From NCBI GenBank assembly GCA_943788145.1, contig CALSPD010000010.1, positions 48,904 through 112,903 of the forward strand: DNA of 64,000 nt. The letters run 5' to 3'. The position numbers and the translations under genes are program-made. Below, piece by piece: positions 56,680-64,000 of the stretch (position 1 is its first letter; the number at the start of each line of letters is the position of its first letter). The notes beneath the pieces were generated by a model. The model was not told the DNA's origin and did not search any database. It worked only from the letters and a program-made list of their open reading frames with translations. The stretch comes from an uncultured Flavobacteriales bacterium (GTDB taxonomy: Bacteria; Bacteroidota; Bacteroidia; Flavobacteriales_G; Salibacteraceae).

Positions 56680-56826
56680 ATGACTATTGAATTAGTGTAG
56701 GATTGGCTTGCAGTAGGTGAAACATATCCGTTTCAAGGCACTTTCTATACCGTTATTGATGAGACAAAGCTGCGACAACAGATACTTCAACAGTCTCCAC
56801 TACCATCGAGTTTGAATCAAATCTAG
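56680..56826 (+). pseudogene. Short coding remnant, BspA/DUF285-like start
   Basis: From 56704 the frame reads WLAVGETYPFQGTFYTVIDE and then TKLRQQILQQ before a stop at 56826. An in-frame TAG interrupts it at 56698. TYTV-x-D-E-x-x-LR resembles the segment that precedes DUF285 repeats in BspA-like surface proteins. This is probably the end of a lost gene. Confidence 0.35.
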
Positions 56827-56835
56827 CCAACTGAA

Positions 56836-56939
56836 TAAAACCTGAAAGCTTAAACCCGAGGCATCGAATCCCCTCAGGGGGTGGGTTGTTTTAAATCGGT
56901 TTTTTGTTTTAGATACGGTTTCTGATGTATAGTATAACC
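56836..56939 (+). repeat. Interspersed island repeat, copy 2 (104 bp)
   Basis: It starts TAAAACCTGAAAGC, has the hairpin CCCCTCAGGGGG, then AAATCGGTTTTTTGTTTTAG, and ends TATAGTATAACC. It lies between the SHOCT-like gene and the 3' end of the hsd operon. Confidence 0.7.
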
Positions 56940-56999
56940 GAATGTTTGGGTACTTAGCAGATGCAATAAAAAAGATTTATATCGTTTAGTGTAAACTGG

Positions 57000-59900
57000 C
57001 TACGCTGCGTTGCCTCTATAATCTGCATAACGCTCTATAAAATCGTTAAAAAGAATATTAGATTTAATTGATATGACTTCATCGTAGGATGGCGAGGGTA
57101 GCTTTTCAAATAGATAATCTTCTATAACCTTTCTTACAGCGGATGCCGTCTGAGTTTTTTCAGCCCAACGGTCAACCTTAAACTCATTACTCTTTAAACG
57201 CTCTAGCAGCCCACGTGCGGTTGCTCTTTTACCTCAGCCTTTTCTTTATCCGTAATTTTTTTGTCTCTAGCGAGCATATCAAAAACCGTCAGCTCATCTT
57301 CATCTAAGTTCTCTCGTTCTGCTCGTCTTGCTTCTTCTGACAAATCTCCCATCAAAACGACTAGCGCATCAAATATCTCTTTTATAGACCTGTACTCTTT
57401 GCCTTGATTGTAATCGTCAATGATTTCTTGATAGCGTTTATAGAAATCAATACGCATAGGGTTTTGGTCTAATAATCTGTTTAGTTTTTTAGCAACCTTA
57501 TCTTTTAAGATTGCACAGCCACATTCTGGTTCTCCTTTACCTTTAAGAACTCCTCCTCAATCTTCTTAAAGTCAAGACTACTGATATCAATTTTTTGTCC
57601 GTAGCCTTCAATTTTTTCCAAGTCTAGATTTAAGGTTTCAATAGATTTGTTAACCACATCCTGAACCTGCTTTACAATGTGAGTGACATCGGCCTCTTCA
57701 ATTTTCGCATTAATCATGGTGTACAATGCATTGACAGCATCTCTTTGAGCTTGGAACTGATAAATAGATTGATCTGGCATTAATGCTTTATACTTTTTAA
57801 ATAATTCCCTCGAAAGCACTCCAAATTTAGCCTTGGTTTCATCGTATCACAAATGGCATTATAGCCTTCTTGAATGTGTTTTATTTTATGCAGTGTATCT
57901 TCTGCATCTATAATTTTAGAGAGACTGAATTTACATTCATCAACTAAGAAGTATTCTATTGTTCTCACAGCTTCATCTAACTCTTCGACCAATTCTTCCA
58001 ATGGTTTTACTGGAGCTTCATCAGAGTCTGCAGCACCTCCTTTACTGTCAGAATCTCCATAAATAGCCAAGGCTTCTAAGAGATGCTTTATACGTCTCTA
58101 TATAGTCTACAATAAGCCCATTGTTCTTGTCCTTATGTACACGGTTTGCTCTTGCAATAGTTTGCATGAGCGTATGCGATTTTAAAGGCTTGTCAATATA
58201 CATGGTAGACAAGCTCTTTCACATCAAAACCAGTAATCCACATGGCACAAACAATAGCAAATCTGAAATGGGTGGTCTTCATCTTTGAAATCCTTTTCTA
58301 AATCTGAGGTATTCATCTTAAGACGATGAGGTTCTATATCTAATCCCCATGCTTCAAACTTTTCTATTTCATTTTGCTCATGACTAACTACAACACCAAG
58401 CTCAGTCTCTTTAGACCACTCCCATTCTCGCTGTCTTTTTAATTTCTCCTGTTCGTCTGTAATCTTATAGATTTCCTTTTGTTGTTTTCTAGATAGACTT
58501 CCCAAGCATCAGTAATGTAATCATACATCCTTACTGCTGTCACTTTATCCATAGCCACAAACATGGCCTTCCCTTTATAGCCTCTCGTATTGAAATGTTC
58601 CACCACATCTTTGGCAATGGCTCTTAATCTTTTTTCAGAAGTAAGAATGGGGTACTCTCTTCTAAATAATTTTTTAAGCTTGTCTTCCTGGTCACTATCC
58701 AAGTCGTGCTTTTCAATTGCTTCTCGAATCTGCTTCGGTTATTTGTGGATTATCTATCTTTAAGTTTTTCTCCTCTATTCTCATAATATAAGGGAACAGT
58801 AGCGCCATCTTCAATAGAACGCTTAAAGTCATACTTAGACACATAATCTCCAAATATTCTTCTGGTTAATTCATCATCTTTAAATAGTGGCGTACCTGTA
58901 AACCCTATAAAGGAAGCGTTCGGTAATGCCTTTCTTAAATTCAATGCTAATGAGCCGCCTTGTGTTCTATGAGCCTCATCTGAAATGACAATAATATTAT
59001 CTCTGTCGGTTATCTTTTCTTCAAAGTTGAACTTATGTATAATAGAAAATAAGAAGCGTTTATCACTCTTTAGAAGCTCTTTTAGGTTTTCTCCACTAGT
59101 TGCTCTGGCGGTTTTATCTTTTACAGCACCAACACCTGCAAATGTTCCGTATATCTGTTTGTCTAATTCGTTTCTATCGGTAACTAGTAAAAAAGTATAA
59201 CCACCACCAAGCACTCTTAATATCTTCTGACATAAGAATACCATGGAATAACTTTTACCTGAACCTTGGGTATGCCAAAAGACACCTAGTTTCTGTGCAT
59301 CTTCTATAGAAATAATGCCATCTTTTGCTTTTTGTCTGGTAGTCTGAAAATGCTCAATAGCTTTGTTTACTCCAATAAACTGATGGTTTCTGGCTACTAA
59401 CTTTGCTACAGAGCCTACAGAGGTGTCAAACAAGATGAAAGTTTTCAAAAAGGTCTAATAATCTGCTTTTCTCACACGTACCTTTTATGATAGTATCTAA
59501 ACTTACGATCCCTTCATCTTCTTCTGAAATACGTTTCCAATCATGGAAATGCTCGTACTTGGAACTGATAGAGCCAATCTTACTTTCCACACCATTGCTT
59601 AGAATCACAAAGGCGTTGCAATGAAACATTTTAGGTATGGTATTCTTATAATCACTTAAGTTCTTTTCATAAGCAGCACGTAGCTTTACATTGATGCCTT
59701 TTAGCTCAATAAATACCAAGTGGTAATCCATTGACAAAACCAACCACATCTGGACGTTTCTTACGTTTAGATTTCCCTTCCATCCATAGCTGCTGAACGG
59801 CTATGTAATTGTTGTTTTCAGGATTGTCAAAATCAAAGACCTTTATTTTTTTATTACGGACTATCTCTCCTTTGGCATCTTTATAATTAACAGGAATACC

Positions 59901-60201
59901 ATCTTTTAAGAAGTTGTATTTCTCAAAGTTGATGTCTGCTAAATTCTTGGTGAGCATCATTACTATTGATAGACTCATACGCCAAATCATAGGCTTGCTT
60001 GGGTAGGTTTGGATTTAGCTTTTTTATAGCTTCAATAAAGCGAGTTCTTAGAATAACATCTGCTTCACTATCTCTACCTAAAGTACCATGTTCTCCAAAA
60101 GTTTCACCTTCATATACATTGGCAGTTTCCCAGGTTAGTTCCTGGAAAATATCCATACATGGTTGTTCTATTAATTGGTCTTCTGAATAGTCTTTGCTCA
60201 T
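57000..60201 (-). CDS. hsdR: Type I restriction enzyme HsdR subunit (many frameshifts)
   Basis: Reconstructed across about ten frames this is a full-length EcoR124-like HsdR (~1040 residues). It has the nuclease core RPDVVGFVNGLPL and VFIELKG (PD-x(n)-ExK) near residue 150, and the helicase motifs FWHTQGSGKSYSMVF (Walker A), VISDEAHRTQGGSLAL and ASFIGFTGTPLFKDDE. The C-terminal region ends DDFIERYADYRGNAA-like at 57002 (seen as NDFIERYADYRGNAA). It translocates DNA and cleaves unmodified DNA far from the recognition site. Its ATG overlaps the hsdS stop by 4 bp. Indels may be sequencing errors or genuine inactivation. Confidence 0.82.
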
Positions 60202-61360
60202 ACTTCTATAGTTCTATTCATTAAACGTGGTAATAATATATCTCTGGCTGCTTTTAGTTTTTGGTTTGAGTTTCAAGTAAAATCTTGATTAATCATTGGA
60301 TTACATTTGATATCAAATTCTTTCAAGAATTTCAGAAGGATTAATAACTCTAATCTTTTCAAATTTTTCATTGAAATTTTAGTTGCACGCTCCTGCAATT
60401 AACTATGACATGTTTAATGTCTTGCAAACAAATATAGATAATTGACAACAGAAGATTAAAAACTCACTTAATATTGCTATTGTTTACCTGCAAAATTTAT
60501 CATTAAATCATGTGTTGGATTACCCTTTTCATATCATAAACAGTATTCCTCATTCTTGCACCAGTAACACAATCTACATGCAATTATTTGCTCAAGTCAT
60601 TTATCAAATGCCATTACTCCCTGCTCTCACTAATTATCTATCAACATTCTTGTCGTAATTCTTCTTTCTTTCCATTTAGTGGATTCGTTTCCTGTTATAC
60701 TGTTAACAGATACATCATTAAATGCTTTCTCTTCCCACCCCTCAGGAAGCCCTGTTTCTTCATTGATAGGCGTGTTTTCATGCCCTGGGAAACGCAGGTT
60801 TACAAACCACTCTTTATAGATGTTTTGTGCGGCTTGTTCTAATAGTTTAATACGCTTTAGGTTGTTTTCTATTAAATCATCATAGGCACTTAAGATGTCG
60901 GCTATGCGTTTTTGGGTTTGGATAGGGGGAGTTGGAACTTAAAATATCTTTCAAACTTTAATTGCTATCTTGGTTGAGCAGCCTCTTTAGTTGCATTTTG
61001 ACTGACCTTCATAACTTTTTAAATATGAACAAAAAATTGAATATTTTGATTAATTTAATTCATGATTTACAACAATTCTCTGCTTAAGCTTATCCATCTA
61101 TTAGGCTGTAAACCTACTTTCTCCAATAGCGTTCCAGCAATATTATAAGATGTCATCACACTAATAGTTAGTCTCTTAATTTATTTAAAGACTTTCCTCT
61201 GAATGTTTTAAAATCAATTCATCAACATTCAGCAGCTTTTAAATCTGTACCGTTAAATAATTTCTATTGATAGGTCATCCTGAACAGCATATCATTTTGC
61301 GAGTCTATTTCCCTTTTCACTTACATATTCACTAATCTCTATTTAACTTTCCCAACTCAT
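60198..61360 (-). pseudogene. hsdS: Type I specificity subunit HsdS, heavily disrupted
   Basis: The start overlaps the hsdM stop (ATGA at 61357-61360) and reads MSWES before a stop. The central conserved helix region is intact at ~60690-60955: [20 protein letters not shown] and [20 protein letters not shown]. The C-terminus LKAARDILLPRLMNRTIEV ends at 60198. Both target-recognition domains between these landmarks are broken by stops in every frame, although total length (~1160 nt) is near normal. Either the gene is dead or the consensus mixes reads from different specificity alleles. Confidence 0.8.
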
Positions 61361-62964
61361 AAGCCTAACTCATTTAAATTGGTTTGTATTTGTTCTGCCA
61401 ACACATTGGCTTCTGCATTCAATTCTTTTAGCTCTTCTTTAATGATACCCATTTCGGTTTCATAATCAAAATCATGGTCTATTTGGTCTTCTACACCTAC
61501 ATAACGCCCTGGTGTTAAGCTATAATCATTATCAGCTATTTCAGCTCTGTTTACCACTTTACACAGTCCTAAAATATCTACATATTCTCCATCAGGAAAA
61601 CGGCTTGTGAGCCATTCTAATTCGGTAGTATTGTCATGTAGCTTTATAATCTTCAACTAACTTATTATAGAGCGTGTTATCGCCTCTATACAAGCCTACA
61701 ATAGCATGTATATTATCTAAATGTGCTTGGGTAAAATCGTGAATCTTAGAAGATACTTTTCTATATACATTTCGTAAATCAAGCATTAAGACTTGGTCTT
61801 TACGTACTTCATCTTTTTCTTTGGCTCTATCAAAAAACCATAAAGCACAAGGCAAGGTTACACTATAGAAAAACTTGTTTCCTATAGATACCATTACATC
61901 TACTGCTCCTGTATCTATAATATCTTTACGTATGAGTTTTTCACTATGTCCTGCATCAGAACCAGAAGACGCCATTACAAAACCTGCTCGTCCTGTTTCA
62001 TTTAAATAGCTATAGAAGTATTGTATCCATAAATAATTGGCGTTGTCTGTATTGGGTAATCCAAAAGGTAATCTTGGCATCATTCTTAACGCTGTCTTTA
62101 CTTTTATCTACACCATCTACATTAAACGGTGGATTTGCCATTACATAATCACACTTGCCTACAAGCTCATGCTTGTCGTCATAAAAGGTATTCCCTTGAA
62201 CAATATCTCCATCCAAACCATGAACTGCCATATTCATTTTGGCTAGTTTGGTGTTGGTATCTGTTTTTTCCTGTCCGTAAAATGTTACTTTATTAGAAGC
62301 CTCAAAACCTTCTTCCTCTATAAAGTGAGCGGTTTGCACAAACATACCTGCACTACCTGCCGCAGGGTCAAATACAATACCGTGGTCTGGTTCAATAATG
62401 TTTACAATGGTTTTTACCAAAGATGGCGGTGTGAAAAATTCTCCACCTTCCTGTGCGCCACTCATGGCAAACTTGTTTAGGAAGTATTCGTATATCTGCC
62501 CAAAAGCATCACCAGGCATATTGTCTAGTGCCTCATCATTAAAGATTCTAATAAGCGTTGCAGTAGGTCTTTTTCAAAAAGATTGTAACTCTTTGGTAAT
62601 ACCCCAAGCAAGTCTTCATACTCAGCCTCAATATTACGCATGGCTTCATTTAGGTATTCTCCTAAATCGCTACTGTCTGGTAAATCTACTATGGTATCCC
62701 ATCTAGAATTTTCAGGTAGAAAGATTGCCTTGGCATCTAAGAAGTCATTCTTGGTCATGGGTCTTACGCCACGAGTAGGATGCACTGGTAATGTTTTTTC
62801 TATTTCCTCTTTGGCTATAACAAACCTGTTGTGTGCGTGTCTTAAAAAGATGATTCCCAATACTGGGAATGAATATTCGGTTGCGGTAAGTTTACTATTG
62901 GCTCTTAGCTGGTCTGCTGCTTTCCATAATCTGCTTCTAAAGCCTTGAGTTGTTCTCCTGTCAT
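61357..62964 (-). CDS. hsdM: Type I DNA methyltransferase HsdM (four frameshifts)
   Basis: The start at 62964 reads MTGEQLKALEAD and, after a 1-bp correction near 62935, continues LWKAADQLRANSKLTATEYS. The AdoMet motif IVFDPAAGSAGMFVQTAHF and catalytic NPPFN (KCDYVMANPPFNVDGVDKS) identify an N6-adenine methyltransferase. GAVDVMVSIGNKFFYSVTLP and the C-terminal GRYVGVEDQIDHDFDYE follow. Breaks lie near 62935, 62545, 62090 and 61650. Corrected length is ~535 residues. It is the first gene of the operon. Confidence 0.88.
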
Positions 62965-63054
62965 TTGGTGTATTTCTATTGTAATACAAGTGTAAGTATT
63001 TGGTAGAAGCATTACAGGGGGTTATCAAAACCCCTAACCCCTATAAACAATCAA

Positions 63055-63159
63055 TAAAAACTAAAAGCTAAAAACCTGAATCCCCTCATTTAGAAGGGGG
63101 GTGCATCTGCACAAATCATTTTCTCTTTTTGGTCATCATTTCAGAACTATAGTATAACC
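63055..63159 (+). repeat. Interspersed island repeat, copy 3
   Basis: It starts TAAAAACTAAAAGC, has the hairpin CCCCTCATTTAGAAGGGGGG and ends CTATAGTATAACC, like copies 1 and 2 but with a shorter left part and a longer hairpin loop. It is preceded at 63015-63043 by GGGGGTTATCAAAACCCC, which recurs at 63489. It lies between the hsdM start and the next small gene. Confidence 0.6.
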
Positions 63160-63215
63160 CAGTTTACACGTGTATAGCATACTTCTTATTATTTTAGCTA
63201 CCACATTCAAATACT

Positions 63216-63462
63216 ATGAAAAAAGCTACTACTATCCATTGCCATATCCATTGCCAAACACATTTTATGGCTTTTTGGGCTTGTAGCTTTGCACTTTCTG
63301 ATAGAATTAATATTGGAAAAAAACAATCACGCATTAGATAGGGCTGAAGGAGGTTTTTTATTCCTTTTAATGATTATCGCATACATCGTAGTTTTTTCAA
63401 TCCATTGGGTAATAAAAACTATATGGTTTGATAAGGATAAGGACAGCCAAAAGGGGGATTAA
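63216..63462 (+). CDS. Small membrane protein with two helices (1-bp frameshift)
   Basis: After dropping one A from the A6 run behind the ATG, the frame reads MKKLLLSIAISIAKHILWLF, then GLVALHFLIELILEKNNHAL, then GGFLFLLMIIAYIVVFSIHW. It ends KDKDSQKGD at TAA 63462. It has about 81 residues and two or three hydrophobic helices. No family is recognised. It is flanked by repeat elements on both sides, like a cassette. Confidence 0.5.
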
Positions 63463-63559
63463 TCGTTTGTCTTATCACATAGTCAGAGGGGGGTTATCAA
63501 AACCCCTAACCCCCTATAAAAAACAATAAAAACCCAAAAGATTAAACCAATAAAAAAAT
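63456..63559 (+). repeat. Island repeat, copy 4 (short form)
   Basis: It contains GGATTAATCGTTT...CACATAGTCAGAGGGGGG (63456-63493), repeated almost exactly at 63876-63913. The hairpin GGGGGGTTATCAAAACCCC and an A-rich tail follow, reaching the start codon of the next gene. Confidence 0.6.
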
Positions 63560-63874
63560 ATGTCTTACCTCAATAAAATAGAAAATGATTGGAGAGCGGA
63601 TAAGATTACCCGCAATGAATTTATAGAACTCAAAAAGGCTTACAATGAGGCATCGCCTAAAGAAAAAGAGGCTATGGAACAAGCTAGAGATATGGGCGTA
63701 TATGGCAGAGTAAGGAACGAATCCACTGCTAAAACTGCTGAACAGAAAACCCTTGAAGCTATCCAGAAGAACACTAAAACGATGGTGTATATTCTGGAGT
63801 TTTTCTTATTTCTCACCATTATGGGAATACTGCTTTACATATCTATTATCTTCAGCATTGCGGACGCTATGTAA
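63560..63874 (+). CDS. Small protein with coiled N-terminus and C-terminal membrane anchor
   Basis: The 104-residue protein starts MSYLNKIENDWRADKITRNE. It is charged and helical to residue ~75 (KEKEAMEQARDMGVYGRVRN, KTAEQKTLEAIQKNTKTM), then has one membrane helix, VYILEFFLFLTIMGILLYIS. It ends IADAM. No family is recognised. The membrane helix near the C-terminus with a cytoplasmic helical head would suit a small anchor or sensor. It is bounded by repeat copies 4 and 5. Confidence 0.6.
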   Translation: MSYLNKIENDWRADKITRNEFIELKKAYNEASPKEKEAMEQARDMGVYGRVRNESTAKTAEQKTLEAIQKNTKTMVYILEFFLFLTIMGILLYISIIFSIADAM

Positions 63875-63875
63875 A

Positions 63876-64000
63876 GGATTAATCGTTTACCCTTCCACAT
63901 AGTCAGAGGGGGGCAGTCAAAACCCTCATTGTTTAACAAACAAACAGAAAACCTAAAACCTAAAAATTCCATTATCCTGAATTATGAGGGGGGTAGGTCT
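63876..64000 (+). repeat. Island repeat, copy 5 (runs to the window edge)
   Basis: It opens with the same 38-bp module as copy 4 (GGATTAATCGTTT to AGAGGGGGG). It then has AAAACCTAAAACCTAAAAATTCC and TTATGAGGGGGGTAGGTCT at the edge, matching the hairpin part of copies 1-3. Confidence 0.55.

Noticed and set aside
60588..60842. Plus-strand 84-codon frame in the hsdS region
   Set aside because: It lies opposite the conserved central region of hsdS and is its shadow.
55062..63559. CRISPR array made of the interspersed repeats
   Set aside because: Copies are ~100 bp, imperfect and separated by whole genes. No short regularly spaced repeats or cas genes are present.
53054..63874. Integron with attC sites
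   Set aside because: The recombinase lacks a recognisable IntI-specific patch and is transcribed toward the cassettes. The repeats also lack paired GTTRRRY/RYYYAAC core sites.

Overview
The window looks like the chromosome of a Bacteroidota bacterium, most likely a flavobacterium. Evidence includes secreted proteins ending in type IX secretion (T9SS) sorting domains, a GldM homologue, promoter motifs of the TTG-N19-TAnnTTTG kind, a suf operon, an apparent CrtD/CruF carotenoid gene pair and an RND pump with its own TetR regulator. The genus cannot be named from the sequence alone.

Layout. 0-3.6 kb: serS (cut by the window edge), rpmA, rplU, an EamA transporter, a PduO-type cobalamin adenosyltransferase and a DUF2795 protein. 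3.7-7.2 kb: secA. 7.2-17.7 kb: three secreted T9SS cargo proteins around a GT39-PAP2-GT2 lipid-linked sugar operon. 17.8-22.3 kb: comM-like ATPase, a small unknown protein and dsbD. 22.5-29.1 kb: tetR-tolC-hlyD-RND efflux operon with a likely TetR operator. 29.6-32.1 kb: TPR histidine kinase and LytTR response regulator. 32.5-34.7 kb: carotenoid genes. 34.8-43.5 kb: yhhQ, then sufA-sufB-(GT39-like)-sufC-sufD-sufS and radA. 43.5-52 kb: aldehyde dehydrogenase, acyltransferase, rhodanese, VOC and SDR proteins, an orphan gldM and an MbnP-like T9SS protein.

From about 52 kb to the right edge the sequence is a mobile, accessory region. It contains an intact tyrosine recombinase, a 98%-identical truncated copy of its 5' half 1.7 kb upstream, and a third, decayed trace downstream. 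Between the first two lies the 3' part of a tRNA-Met (CAT anticodon), the classic attachment core. AACTGTCT repeats at an exact 11-bp pitch flank it on both sides, three left and two right, which looks like an attP-type recombination site between two stacked elements. Further right, small unknown genes and a type I restriction-modification operon (hsdM-hsdS-hsdR, minus strand) are separated by members of a non-coding repeat family of about 104 bp. This cassette-like arrangement is the least ordinary part of the window.

A strong caveat applies. Many genes are broken by single-base indels, usually in short homopolymers: the SGNH hydrolase, dsbD, the histidine kinase, crtD, all suf genes, radA and the whole hsd operon. 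The density peaks at 35.5-42.3 kb and 57-63 kb. Because suf genes are normally indispensable and the protein families are otherwise intact, most of these are probably base-calling errors rather than real decay. Frameshifted genes are therefore annotated over their full reconstructed span.
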